Assembly (NCBI GenBank): GCA_045837725.1
Contig: JBEWZL010000232.1
Span: 248,001 to 312,000 of the forward strand
Length of the DNA: 64,000 nt
Source of the DNA: Vermamoeba vermiformis
Taxonomy: Eukaryota > Tubulinea > Echinamoebida
Direction: 5' to 3'
Shown piece after piece: positions 33,487-46,376 of the stretch (position 1 is its first letter; each line of letters begins with the position of its first letter). The position numbers were made by a program, and so were the translations under genes. Below the pieces are notes generated by a model. That model was given only the letters and a program-made list of their open reading frames with translations. It was not told where the DNA came from and searched no databases.

Positions 33487-36400
33487 TTACGTTAATTGAT
33501 GAGGCTTAGCGCCACGCGGTTCGCACTGCAATGAATGTTCGAACAGTTCATCGTCGTTGAGCTGCGAGGCTTCTTTGATGAGCCTTTCAATGGGATAGTC
33601 ATCAGCGACTGTAATGGGCTCGATAATGTAGTCGATTTTGTTGAATCGCAAAAAGTTAGCGACCACAGTGTAGATTAGTTTACGCTTCGCCCAGTTAATT
33701 AGATCGCCAATCATGTTCGGGTTACCGTCTTCTACAAATGTCATGTCCTTCAATGTGACACCACTGCAGTGTTGCGAGTTAATACCAATGTACGAAGTTG
33801 TTAAACTAAGACTTACATGTACGGCACACAGGGCACACCAGAGACACCAGACACGGAGTCACGATAGTTCTTAAATGATCCCTCCATGCCCATCAGTTGC
33901 TCTAAGTTTTGTAACATCTAATGAAGCATTAGTATCTGCTACGAAGCCAATTAACGGATTGCCCTTACTAGTTTCGGCGCTCGTCCGAGTTTCTCAATGG
34001 TCCATTTTAATCGAGACACAGCGACGTTATTCAGGCCAGTGATGAGAGCATAGGCCAAGTGATAGTTGTTCATCTCGCGCAGTAGCTGAGAGAGGTGTCA
34101 GTAAGTCCAAAAGCGCTCGTTAATTACTGTTGTACCTGTGCAATTTTGATCACTTTAGCGACGAGGACACGTCGTTGTCGGAGCTTCTTTTCCATCACAA
34201 TTTCCGAGGCTACCCAATTAGAGTAATAATTGAAGCTGTTAATGAGCTTAAGGACATTAGGAGCTAGGTGCTGCAATGACGGCTTGGCCCAGGCTTGATC
34301 GAAGAATTCTTCAGGCTACAGCGAATTAGCGCAAGCACAGATATTTGACGAGACTTACTTTGATGCGGGCGTAGATTCGCCAGACATCGAGGGTGAGCTG
34401 GCGTGCAATGGTGACTTCATCCAAGTCAATCAGTTTGGGTGTTCTGATTGTTCCTTTGAACTTGAACGGCACGTGCGCCAGTGAGAGGTTCGGTGATTCG
34501 GGCTTGGTCTTGCTAACACGCTGCACGAGAGTTAAAATCGAGGCGGCTCATTCACGGCACCAGTACTTACGTCAAGAATTTTCAAGAGCTGTTGACCGCG
34601 CTCGTGACCGACAGTAGTCTCAATGAAAATCATCAACTTCTCCACCACACTCTTGTCCAGGTTGTGATAGTCTCGCTCGAGCCATTGACACACGAAGAAA
34701 ATGACGCGGACTCGAATGCGTTCAGCGACACTCTCACTGACCTTGTCTTTTGTCGAATATCGCTGGATCAGCTTGTGGAGCAACATGTCAGGTGAGGTGA
34801 AGGAGCGGTAAGTGAAGATAAATATGTCTTGGAAGTTCGCATCTACGAGCAGTGTTAGTTGTTAGATCAGAGCTATCGCCACCTCTTACCGTAATTATCT
34901 GCATCAGTAACACGGGCCACGAGTTTGTTGAGTGTTGCGTGCTCAATTTCCATTTTATTTGAAGTGGTGTCTCTGCTGTTGTTGAGCTGAGGTGATGGTG
35001 TTTGCGCATAACAGATGAACTTGTCGCCGTCACCTTCGTCGTAAATGTTGACATCGTCTTCATCAATCGCAGCACGTGATCCTTCTTCTGTGATTGTTGA
35101 TTCCTGCGCACCTGTGAGCACATTGATCGCATGGACGTCGTTCATTCCTTACCTCTTTCAGTATCAGATGATCGCCAGGAGATACACCAGCTTCTTTAAG
35201 GGACTGACGTCGGTTCAACAGCTTGTCATTCATGTACAACGAGTACGTGCCCGAGTAGTTCTCAGTCTTGCACACGTAGTAAATGATTTCTGAGATCTTT
35301 TCGTCCAAATTCACCGTAAACTTCTTCTCGTCGTCGATGACCTTGATGAACACGTCTTGAGGCTGTGAAGTGTAGCGCAAACGATATCTGTTCTTGAATG
35401 GATCGGTGTAGCTCCGCAGAGTACGATCGGGTTCCAGCCATTCACTGTGCGCTGACGTGTCATTGGCCTGTGTCTTAGTCTCGAGTACAAGGCCGTAGTC
35501 GCGCATGCTGGTGCCTTTCAACTCTTCATTGATGGCTGCAATTACGTCCTTGACAAGATCGCGAGCATAGACTTCAATATTCACATAGGTCTCGTCGTTG
35601 AACATAACTTTCACCACTTCAGGTTTCGGTTTGAGATGAATTTCACCCTAAAATAGTGTCAGCTAAGGTGATTAAATATATTGTTGTACATACTGCGTGC
35701 ATCTCATGCTGGTAAAACATGAGCGGCTTTGTGTCGAGCAAGCGGACCTCTGTGAAGTTCATGTCAGCAACACTAACGCTTGCAACTCGAGATACGTACC
35801 GTCGAATCCAGTGTTTTTATCGCTCAAACTCTTCAGTGCACGTGTTTGAATTTCTTCGTTTTCATCGTGATCAGGGTCTGCTCGTTGTTCGTTCGCGTTG
35901 CTCGATGGTTTTAGCACAGCCAACACGTACTCGTCGTCGCTTGGCAATGCTAACTGCTTAACAATGCGCATAACAAACTCGGACAAGAGCGTGAACGGAT
36001 CTGCTTCAACTGTGACAGCTCGCTTAGTGCCAGACTCGCTCACATTGCAGTGAATGGTGATCTTCCACGGCAACAACTTGAGGTAGCCCAGTCCCTCGGC
36101 AGTGAGACTCGCCACTGCTGTCACTAGAGTTGACGGGTCTGCAAAGGATCCTTCGCTTGGTGCGCGTGAATCTGGTCCTCGATCATTGTCGACATCCGTC
36201 GAGTCTGTGAGTGAGGTCGGTGAACCGTCACGGAAGTTATCAGGAATAACAAACAGTCCGCACTTATTGTTCTGCAAAGGCTTCAACTGTTCAGCCGGCA
36301 GTCGTCCCAATACTTTGTCAATCAACTCTTGCACAGTCGTGTCGTCAGTGTACATCATCATGTAGCTGTTTGCACCAGTGCCTGCGACATCAGTAACGAC

Positions 36401-39290
36401 GACTTTGAAAGGCTTGCGATCACCAGCGACACGAGCGCGACTGAGTGAGGCGAGCAGTGATGAACCTGACGGCTTCTTTTCAGGTCCGTCATCGATCTTG
36501 TTGTCTTCAGTGGCGTTGATGCTGATCATCACATTGACATCGGAGGCAGAGGCACTCTTGAGGTCCTCTTCGTCCTCTTGTCTGCTCTCGTTGAAGTGTT
36601 CAATCACCACCTTCACTTGCTCGTTCTCATCTGCTAGTTTTTCCAACTCTTTGAACGTGTCACTGGTAACGAGTTTGATGATCTCATTGCGCAGTCGACA
36701 TCGCTCAATAAGGCTCTCATTACTATCCAAGACCTCGTTGATGATTGCTAGCGCCATTGCCTGCATTTTCATTAATATACGAGTTCATAGTTGTGCTAGA
36801 CGTACCTTAATTTCGATGTTTTTCGTTTTCAGTATTGAGGCAATTGGACTTGTTAAGAATGGACTCTTACGTCTCTTCTTCAATTGCACCAATCCTTCGA
36901 CGAGCAATCTAACAAACGGGTTAGTAAATATGGTTTGTATGCTCAGATAAACATACTTGGGGCCAATTTCAGGATCGACGGCCGTGATGATCTCCAACAA
37001 TGTGACCGACAGACGCATAACCGTGTCGTCATCAATATCGAGGCACGCGAGAATTGAACTAACGAGATTCGGTGTTGTTAACAGGGTCTTGATGGTTGTC
37101 TGCATAATAAAGTGAGTATGACAATGTACTTGAATAATCGTCGTACCTCAGCCAGTTCCAGCAAACAACTCAACACCTCAATTTGACGGTCTTTGACGCC
37201 GCTCGTGTCTCGTGGTGTCATGGCAGTTTGTTGCAACAAATCAACGAGCAGTGGCACACCGCCAGTGTCCACAAATAAGTACAATTGTGCATCTGATTGC
37301 GCCAACAGCTCGTGCAGTCGCTTCAAATAGCTGATGTCATCGCTCTTCAGGCCATCAATCAACGACATCATTTCATCGCGCTCTTTGTTCTTTTTCTTCG
37401 GCTACGAATCATACAAGTGAGTTACTGTGCGGCACTGAGGGTGGATAGTACTGTCTTACCTTGTTGTCCAACAACAAGCTGATTGTGTCGCCCTTGTAAA
37501 GTCTTAACATGCGCCATTTGTCTGCGTCTTTCATTCGCTTTAGTTGTTCTTTTCTGTTTTCTGAGAGATCTTGTGTTTCCTATTTAACGCAATTAGACGC
37601 TATTCACCACACTAGTGCAATTCAAACTCACCAGTAGGGACTCGAATGCCTCTCTGAATTTCGAATAAGGAGGGACAACGCCCTTCAATTCTTCCAAAAA
37701 TCCAAGTTCAACATCGCTCAGTGACAAGCTCGTTGACTTGCGACGACGAACAACATCGGGTGAGGACGCAGTGAGTGACCTCTCTTGCTTATCTTTCGAT
37801 TCTTTTTGTGACGTTACTGTGAAATTTCGTGTTCTAGTCGGTGATGGATTGTTGTTACTGGCTTCGGCTTCTTTAATCTGAGAGAGCGAGCGAATGGACC
37901 GTCGCTTGGCTTTGCTGGGACTAGTGGGTGCTGAGGCTGATTCGGTCACGGTGACGACAGGCAGTGAACTGGAGCTGTGTGACATGACCACGACATCGCT
38001 CAGCTTGCGGCGTCGAGTTGATGAGCCTGCAGAGGACGAGCGACCAACAGTGTCGTATTTGCGACCGAGAATTGGTACTTCGGGGAGCGAGAGGGAGCCT
38101 TCTACACCGCTGCTGGACAGGGGCTGTGCATCTTGACTAGTCTCTGATTTTTCTGCTGCGTTGTCGAGCAGATAAATTCGACTGCCCTTCTCTTTGATCA
38201 CTTTCATGTCACTCTCGGGCAACGGATTGTCGTCCAATGACACTGTGAACACGTGCTTGAGGAAGTTGCTGTCCAGTAGTGCTGCGGGTATTGTGGTCAA
38301 ATTGTTGCTATGCAGCATTAATACTGTAAGTTTTTCGAGTTGCTTCGTCTTCACCGGAACATCCGAGATTTTGTTGTACTCGGCGCGGATAATAGTGAGT
38401 TGCACACAACGATGAATATTTTTTGGCAGTGCTTCTATTTGATTTTCATGGACATATAATTCTTTCAGCTCGCTCAACAATTTAATGGTGCTTGGGAGTC
38501 GATCCAGGGCGTTGTCGTTGACTTTGAACACGACTAATTTTGAAAGTTGTGGTAATTGAGAGTGGGGCAGCCTCTTAATTTTGTTGTGAGCCAAATTGAG
38601 TTTTGTTAAATTAGTCAAGCCGAAAAGTTTCTTTGGGAACACTTCAAAATTGTTGCTTGCGAGTTCGAGGTGTTCGATCTTGGTTAACTGCTGAAATCCA
38701 ACTGGCAATTTCTTCAAATTATTTGCATTTAAAAAGAGCTGTTGCAAATTGACGAGTTTAGTAATCTCCGCTGGGATGGAACCAACTCCACAAGATGTAA
38801 GATTCAAAGAAGTCAGCTTGGTCAATGAGAGCACCACACGAGGAAATTTGGAGAAGCAATTTCCTTCTAGATTTAACTCTACAAGGTTGTTGAGAGTGCT
38901 GAGCTGATCGGGCAATTCGGTGATCAGATTGAAAGAAATATCCACGTGTGTGATTGATTGTGAGTTGAGAATGAGACTCGGGATTTGAACAATTTGATTC
39001 TTTCGTAATGATATTCGCTGTATTTTTTTGAGCTGAACCTTGGGCAAATCCGATAAACCCGCGTCTTCGAGTACCAAAGAAACCAGATTTTCCAAAGCTG
39101 ATATTTCGTTCGGAATTGCTTTGAGCTTGCACGATTTGATAATGCATTGTTCTAGTTGAGGCAGTGTTTTGATGATTTTTGAGAGGTAATTATCAACGCT
39201 CGCTTTTAATTTTTTTGATCGCACCTCAATCTTCGGCGCTTCCTTGCTCTTCGCTGCCTCTTGAATTAACAACGCAAATTTATTGCCCAT
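33487..39290 (-). CDS. LRR - FH3/armadillo - ubiquitin-like - RasGEF protein
   Basis: A very large multi-exon gene. Exon 1 (39290 to about 37622) gives MGNKFALLIQEAAKSKEAPK and about 14 leucine-rich repeats of the LPxxIxxLxxLxxLxLxxN type, then a Ser/Arg-rich linker. After splicing through ETQDLSENRKEQLKRMKDAD come helical segments (DAQLYLFVDTGGVPLLVDLL, LLTTPNLVSSILACLDIDDD) resembling the formin GBD/FH3 armadillo region. Next is a talin-F0 or ubiquitin-like domain (RLRYTSQPQDVFIKVIDDEK), then RasGEF-N (FIFTYRSFTSPDMLLHKLIQ) and the catalytic CDC25 domain (LLREMNNYHLAYALITGLNN, VPYM, GDLINWAKRK). It should activate a Ras-type GTPase and link it to actin or adhesion cues. Introns are in phase by eye. 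It could be two genes, but the phases favour one. Confidence 0.82.
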
Positions 39291-39826
39291 ATTCTTCCGG
39301 TTATAATTTAATTATTCTCCATTTAATTGCTTGTCACTGTCGAGCTCGAAATGTAAGTTTAATTTTGGCTATCGTTTCACACTTAGTAAAATTATTTTAT
39401 CAAATTTATAATTTCGAGATATAAATCTCCCCCGTAACCGACGACCTTGGCAACCGCCACGAAGTGGAAGATAGAGGATAGATGATCGCCGATTCCTCCC
39501 CTTGAACGATACGAAAAACCCCGCGATCGGAGTCTCATCCGCAACCGAAACCGATCTGTGCATGCTGAATCAACAGCCGCTTAAGATAAATGCATATGAC
39601 ATCATATTTTAGAGTGTAATCGCGCAAAGCAATAAGGCGTAATACTTTTCAGATCAACCGAAGTTCATTTTCGCTTCTCTCACTGATTGCCTTCGGCGCG
39701 ACTAACCACTATATTAATATTGGTTAAGAGTTATTTTACTCTAACAATGAGAGTTGTTGCGTGCTGTTGCTGGGTGGAACATACAACACAATTTTATTTC
39801 GTTAGTTTTTTATTGAACACGCAGCC
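39291..39826. promoter_or_regulatory. divergent upstream region, RasGEF and ASCC2
   Basis: About 535 bases between two opposite start codons. A GC-richer patch at about 39425-39560 (CCGTAACCGACGACC, CCGCGATCGGAGTC) stands out from AT-rich flanks and has partial inverted symmetry. It could be a promoter core or a small RNA, but I could not match it to a known RNA. Confidence 0.35.
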
Positions 39827-42448
39827 ATGTCTTCACGACCAAACAACCCTCGCGGGGGTAGCAGTAACCGCGGTCAACAACATGGTGGCAATAGAGGCGG
39901 TCAGTCGCGTGGCCAGTCTACCAATTACCGCGGCAACAATAACAGAAATAATACTAGCAATAGCAACAATTACCACAAAAAAAATAACAATGATAACCAA
40001 GATCAACAAGGACCTACTAAGAAAGAAATTCAAGAGAAGCAGCGACAAAAAATATGGGTAATTTTATTTCAACAATTTTTCTCAATTTCAATTCAAAATT
40101 AATTTGTTGCTTAGACCGAGGAACAAAAACTAGAGGAAGAGATAAGAAAATACGACCAAGAAAAAATATCTTCGCCTCAACCTTTAGAGAGTTCATTCTC
40201 GCTCATGAAAAACGATCTAGGTGAACTGACAAAAGTTGAAGATCTGTCTCCTCGATGGCTCAAACACTACGATTTTATGGCATTTTTCCCCGAGGATAAC
40301 GGTAATTACAATTTAATTATCTATTTCAAGCTCAAGTCTCACGAGAAGTAATTACAGAAAAAGATGATATCATCGCTCTGTTGATAGAAGATGTCACTGA
40401 TTTGTTGAAGCTCAAATACAACCGCTTTTGGAGTCACATTATTTACGATAAGAGCTTGCAGAAGTTTTTGGATACTTATCTGCGCTATGTCAAGCGTCCT
40501 TACGAGCCCATCCAGGACGGTAAGAGTGCCCTCCTATTATTGCCTTTAGCTGACGCATCTACTTAGGACCTTTGCAACAAGAGCTCTTCTTATGCGTGTT
40601 CAAAGTACTGGTTCGTTTGTCCACTTATCGCGAGAGTCCCACACACTTTATGAGCAAGGAGTTCTATGCCTCGTTGATTGTCAAACACGAGGTCTTGGAC
40701 ATTGCCAAGTTATTTGATATTTGCAGTATTTACGGCCCGTATAATCCAACACTGTTAACTAAGATGATTGGCCAGCTGTTCAGCGTCATCGACAAGCTCA
40801 AAGCAGATCTACACCAGGCAATTGTATTGATGAGCAAAGTGTTTGTTGAACTCAAACAGAAGCTCATCAAGGCACTATCACTCGATGACGAACATGCTGA
40901 ACAACGTGTCGGAGAAGTCACTGAACTGTGCACTTACATGACCGACATCTCAACTACTTTGTCGTCCTTCATCAAGATCTACCCTGCTGCGATTGATGTA
41001 TTGCGCGATGAGCACTATGTTGCATCTATCAGCAAACTCTATGACTCGGTTATACCCGCCCTGGAAGAGCACTACCAAGTGGATTTGGAATTGCAATTAC
41101 GCTTTTCGAAGAAGTGTCTGCTGGAAATAGTGGACCTTGTGATCAAAGACGGCTATTTGTTGCCTCTCAAGGACGAAAAGCTGACCCAAGAGATGAAGAG
41201 ACAACGAGCACGCGATGCCGCAGATGAACTGACCAAACTGTTGTCTCAAATGAGCGCTGCTGATGAAAAGAGGAACTACGCAGCGTTCAAGGAGCAGTGG
41301 ATTGGCACTATGATTCGAGACTATCACAAGAAATATGACTTTATTCAACAGATCTCTGCTTTGGATTCCTTTGTGTAAGTTGTGCTACCGTCAAGTAGAT
41401 CCGGACTAACCATCTCTTGCAGTGAATCTGCGCGTATTCAACAGCTCAAGAATCAATACACTTCAGTGTGTGCAGGTGTCTCAAGTGCAGCTGGCAAACC
41501 TGCACAACCAGCAGCCGATTCAGCCAAAGTTCAATCCATGGTCAGTCACGTGCGAGAGCTGTTGCCGAACTACAGCGAAGGGTTTATTCTCGTATGCTTG
41601 CATCACTTCAAGTACAATCAAGATCAAGTGGTCAACAGTCTGCTCGAGAATGCTCTGCCAGCAGAATTGAAGGCCGTCAGCCACAATATTTCTATGAACG
41701 AGGCCAAGGCCATTGTCGGTAAACCAGACACTGCAGCTGTGTCCAGTCTCAGCGATCGCACTCGAGGAAATGAAGCCTTTGATATTATTAGTGACAAGTC
41801 TCGCGTTTTGTTGCCCAAGAGGTGAGTTGGCTTGTAAATTCGTAATATCGATTATGATTCACTCAATTTATTAACAGTCACCGCAAGAATGATTGGGAAA
41901 ATGAGTTGAATGACAAGTCCTGGCTCAATAACAACGTGAAACAGAAGCTACTCAACACAGTGTACGATGACGAGCCGGATGACTCGTTAGATGAGTTCCA
42001 AAATCTTACTATTGTGGATGGTGAGACGGTCGATGAAGAACAAGAAACACTGCGCAAGTCACTCACCCTGCGCAACCCTAATCCTGACGAAGAAGAGGAC
42101 GAGCAGGGCACCGAGAACTATCAAGGTGGAGAAGATGATGAAGATACAGACGAAGACAACGAGTCTAACACCAACACCAATGCTCAACGAGGACGTGGCA
42201 CCGTGCGTGGATCTAACTCGCGCGGTCGAGGAGAGCGTGGTGCACACAGAGGTCGTGGACGAGGCAGTGACGCGCACCAAGGACAAGACGATGAGGAAGA
42301 AGGTGAGGAGCACTCTGGTCGCGGAGGTCGAGGTGGCCGTGGAGCCCCTCGCGGAGGTCGTGGCGGTCCTCGATTGACGGGTGCTACCGCGAACAAGTGG
42401 AAGTCACACAACAGAAAGGAAATGTCGTCGCGAAAACGTAAAATGTAA
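39827..42448 (+). CDS. ASCC2: ASCC2, ubiquitin-binding subunit of the ASC-1 complex
   Basis: ASCC2 binds K63-ubiquitin through a CUE domain and recruits the ASCC3 helicase to alkylation damage and collided ribosomes. Seen: the N-terminal helical domain (WLKHYDFMAFFPED, FLDTYLRYVKRPYE, ELFLCVFKVLVRLSTYRESP) and the CUE domain at about 480-525 (LLPNYSEGFILVCLHHFKYN, QDQVVNSLLENALP; human LLPDLGEGFILACLEYYHYD). Around seven exons with 50-75 nt introns. Both ends are RGG-rich: the first 50 residues (NPRGGSSNRGQQHGG) and the last 90 (RGRGERGAHRGRGRG). The extra RGG tracts suggest RNA binding and are longer than I expect from animal ASCC2. The C-terminus keeps the basic KWKSHNRKEMSSRKRKM. Confidence 0.88.
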
Positions 42449-42518
42449 AGCTGTACGACACTAAATTGTGAATATGTTCATCGCGATCGATTAATGCCCG
42501 CAGCTATTAATTTCACTT

Positions 42519-45496
42519 ATGCAATACCGTGTGCTCGGTCAGGTGATTTCACGTGGACAAAAAATACTCCGTGAACGAGGGTTTATTTCAAATTATTTTT
42601 TGAGCTCGAAACTACACGTATTAGGCAGACAAGTACAATGTATTCGGTACGATATCTTACGCATCAAACGATCGATAAAATTATCGTGGATCAATGGCAT
42701 CTACTCCGGCCGTGTTGAGCATTCCGACCTAATTTAAATTTATTTATTAGGTGCTAAGAAATCCTCGTGTGCTCGGCTCATTCAAGAACGCCCACAATGT
42801 TCTTGGGAAAAAGTAATTACTCGTCATAAAAATTTTTCAAATTAGAAAATTTAATTATTGATAATAGACATGACACAATAGCGTTATTAATTCCAAATAA
42901 TTATACAATAACTAAATTGCTAACCGTTATGTTTTTATCCGATAATTCAGAAACGATCTGCGCAGTAGAACTCTGTGGCGTGATTACTCTTTAAAAAAGC
43001 CAGACATGGTTAATAAGGTCAACACCTTGGCGCAAAAGAAGCCAAACACATTGTTTGGACGTAAGTTCTTTAAGCGTTTACGTTTACCAGAGATTCATGA
43101 ATCTAAAACGTGTTTCAGAACTTCAACGCAGATTGTACAGTACAACTCCTGAATCTAATGGAGCTGGACAAGCGACGAAGAAGACCTTTTCACGACGACG
43201 AATTTGGAAAATGATGAGTGGATCTGCAGGTCAGAAGACGGCAGGCGAAGCATCTAGCGCAGCCAAAGCTTCGGAGACTATGTGGGCTCGCATTGTAGAG
43301 TCATTCAGATACCCAATGCAAATTATTGGACGAGTACGGCATCGCGAATATTTAATTATTTCGGCAGTCCTAATGAACGTTACATTTCAGGATCCCAAAC
43401 GATTGGAGGCTTATTTAGCGATGCTCGCAGCACGCGGCGATTGGATGAAAGTCATGGTGGCATTTGAAAAGTATGTTGAGTTGTCTGTGCAATGTATTTA
43501 CGACAAATACTAATTCGATTGTAGTGCCAAGCCGTGGGCGCAAACAGACGCAGCCCTGCGCTATTACATGGAAGCAGTGGTTGAGGCTGACAAGCGAAAA
43601 ATGATCTCATTGCCCGAGTACGTGCGATCATACGGAGGATCATTTGGAGGCAATCGTGGTCCTCTCGGTGGTGGCGCGGGACCTCGTCAACCGCTGCACG
43701 TAGCACTGGCCACGAACTGGGCCTATCTGTTGATCTACATCATCATGGGCCTCGCATTCTTGATCATCTTCTTCTTGACTTTCCGCTCGTCTGGCATGAA
43801 CAACTTGTTGTAATACCTTGCAGAGCGACTTTAAGATGACTAATACGCGATTGTATTTAGTTCCAAGAAGTACCAGCCCATTGAGACCGCGACAGTGACC
43901 TTTGACGACGTGAAGGGCAATGATGAGGCCAAAGAAGAGTTGAAGGACTTGGTCAGCTATTTGCGCGAGCCATGGAAGTTCAAAGAGCTCGGTGTCAAAG
44001 TGCCCAAAGGTGTCTTGTTAGTGGGTCCTCCCGGCACTGGTAAGACCTTGTTGGCCCGTGCTCTGGCGGGTGAGGCAGGTGTTCCTTTCATCTCCACCAG
44101 CGGCTCTGAATTCGAAGAAATGCTCGTTGGTGTTGGTGCTCGCCGCATTCGCGAGTTATTCCGTAAGTGAAGTTTGACACGAGAGTGAAGCAGTTACTTA
44201 CTTGGCCACAGAAACTGCTCGTGAAAGAGCTCCTTGCATCATCTTCATTGACGAGATTGACGCGTTGGGTTCTCGCCGCGAAGACATCACGAACAGAAAC
44301 AAGATGTCGCTCAATCAACTGCTCGTCGAGTTGGACGGTTTCAGTCCCAGCTCTGGTGTAGTTATCATCGGTGCGACGAACATGGCTGAAATTCTTGACC
44401 CCGCTCTGGTACGTCCTGGTAGATTTGACCGCAAAGTCGTGGTAGAATTGCCTGACGTGAAGGGTCGTCGTGATATTTTGGACCATTACCTCGAGAACAA
44501 GCGCGGTGAAGACGTGAACACTGATACTCTTGCTGCTGCTACACCTGGTTTCTCGGGTGCTGACATTGAAAACATGGTCAACTGGGCTGCAATTGAAGCC
44601 ACCAAGCGACACGAAAAGAAGATTCGCATGCGCCTCTTAGAAGACGCGTTGTTGAATGTGGCTATGGGTCGTGAACGCAAGTCACTGCTGTTGTCTGATC
44701 ACGTCAAGAGACTGTGCGCCTATCACGAGGCTGGTCACGCCATTGTCGCTCTCAACACACCTGGAGCTAGCGCTATTCGCAAGGCCACACTGATCCCTCG
44801 TGGTCACGCACTTGGCATGGTCAACTTCTTGCCCAAGGACGATTCACTTGTCACCAAGAAGGAGCTCCAAGCTCAAATGGACGTGGCCATGGGCGGTCGT
44901 GTCGCTGAAGAGTTGTTCTATGGTCCCAATGAAGTCACTCAAGGTGCTGGATCTGACTTCAAGCAAGCAACATCTATTGCCAAACAGATGGTCACCAAGC
45001 TCGGCATGAGTGAGAAAGTTGGTCCTATTCACTTGGGCGAGCGCGATCTCAAGCAGTTGAGTCCTGACATGCACAACCTCGTTGAAAATGAGATTCGTCG
45101 CCTGTTGGACGTAAGTACCAGTGTTATTATTAACAATGTGAATGTCAGTGCTCATTGCTGTTGTAGGAATCTTATTCACGATCACGTCAAGTGTTGACTG
45201 ACAAAAAAGAGCAAGTGAATCGATTGGCTGCAGCACTGCTCAAGTACGAGACCTTGTCCTTGGAAGAGATCAATCAAGTCATTCAAGGTCACGAGTTGAA
45301 GCACAAACTCGAAGAAATGACGCGTGAAAAAGCAATTGAAGAACAACGTCGTCGCGATGAAGCTGAATTGAAGCGCAAGCTCAAGGACGAGCGTGCACAA
45401 CAACTTGCCGAGTTGAAGCGTATGCTGGAGGGCTATGAAAAGAAGGAACCAGCTACTTCACGCATGGATAAGAAAGAACAAGAGCAAGATAATTAA
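42519..45496 (+). CDS. YME1-type i-AAA protease (FtsH family), mitochondrial
   Basis: ATP-dependent zinc protease of the inner mitochondrial membrane facing the intermembrane space. Exon 1 (42519 to about 42648) encodes a basic leader, [20 protein letters not shown]. Small exons follow, then [10 protein letters not shown] and [20 protein letters not shown], the YME1 N-domain. A single membrane helix is [23 protein letters not shown] motifs: [20 protein letters not shown] (Walker A), [15 protein letters not shown] (Walker B), [11 protein letters not shown] (arginine finger). The protease motif is [12 protein letters not shown] (HExxH), with a distal aspartate region in [10 protein letters not shown]. 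One membrane segment and IPRGHALGM point to YME1/YME1L rather than m-AAA. The C-terminus is a Glu/Lys/Arg coiled coil. Confidence 0.93.
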
Positions 45497-45568
45497 GACT
45501 ACTGCATTAGCCACTGCTTTTATTAGCAGATCCATCAACCCACTGTAAATAAGTAAATAGTTTTGCGC

Positions 45569-46376
45569 TTACGACAAACAATGCAGCAACAGGACAATAA
45601 TGCTTTGCAACCAAGAGTCAGGGGCAAATAAAAATGAAATTGCTCCGGATGTGTTCTCTGGCGCTGCGAGCGGGACACTTGTTGGCTCGTTGGTTGTTGT
45701 AGGTGGGATCCCATCTGAACTGGGCAGGCAAACATTGGGCCTGTTCAATAAAGTGCCTCCTGCGCATGTTCCAGCAGCGACAGGGATCACTTGGAATGGT
45801 TGGAGCGTGGTGCTGCAGTTGGTGTTGCACGTGAAATCTTGACAGCGTGTCAACCAGGGATATCCCGTGCTGTTGCAGTGCATAATCTGATAGGAATACG
45901 AATCTCCGCGGTCACTAACAATGCAGGTATCGAGCTTTGGTTGCCATGTTTCTCGGGCAAGATGAGTACAGTTTTCATCCGTAGCATCAGTGTAGTATAG
46001 CATCAGCGTGTCAGGGGCCTGATCCGAACACACAACTTGGATGCCGTTGTCGCAATTATTAGGAGCGGCTTGCACAGTATTTGAAGGCTGTTGGCCGCAC
46101 GTATTTGATGAATAAGTTGTTATCGTTGGGTTGTTTCCTTCGCACGTATTGAGCGCACCTTGGTAACAGGCTAAATATTTGTAGGCACCCACAACTTGAC
46201 CACTGCAATCATTGCCGCTCCAGTGCAGCGACCAGAAGTTTTTTGCTAAGCATGTAGATAACAAGGCCAACACTGTGTAAGATAACAAGATGGATCGCAC
46301 TAAATTATTGCAAATTATATTAATATCAATTTTTTTCCCATCAAGTCCCAAAGATTGGACGCATATACATACCCAT
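45569..46376 (-). CDS. secreted cysteine-rich protein, probable GPI-anchored
   Basis: About 245 residues with many cysteines in spaced pairs (SGNDCSG, LACYQGALNTCEGN, NTCGQQ, NNCDNGIQVVCSD, TRCQDFTCNTNCSTT). The correct start is a 4-nt exon (46376-46373, ATGG) joined by a 73-nt intron (GTATGT to AATTTAG) to 46299. This gives MVRSILLSYTVLALLSTCLA, a clean signal peptide cleaved before KNFWSLHW. The ATG at 46351 lies inside the intron. N-glycosylation sites (NCTHL, NTSGA) and a hydrophobic C-terminus (SIIVLLLHCLS) after a small-residue region suggest a GPI-type anchor. I do not recognise the family. It could be a cell-surface or cyst-wall type protein. Confidence 0.68.

Noticed and set aside
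39425-39560. 5S rRNA or tRNA gene
   Set aside because: The patch is GC-rich with partial symmetry, but the conserved A/B/C boxes and acceptor stem were not found.
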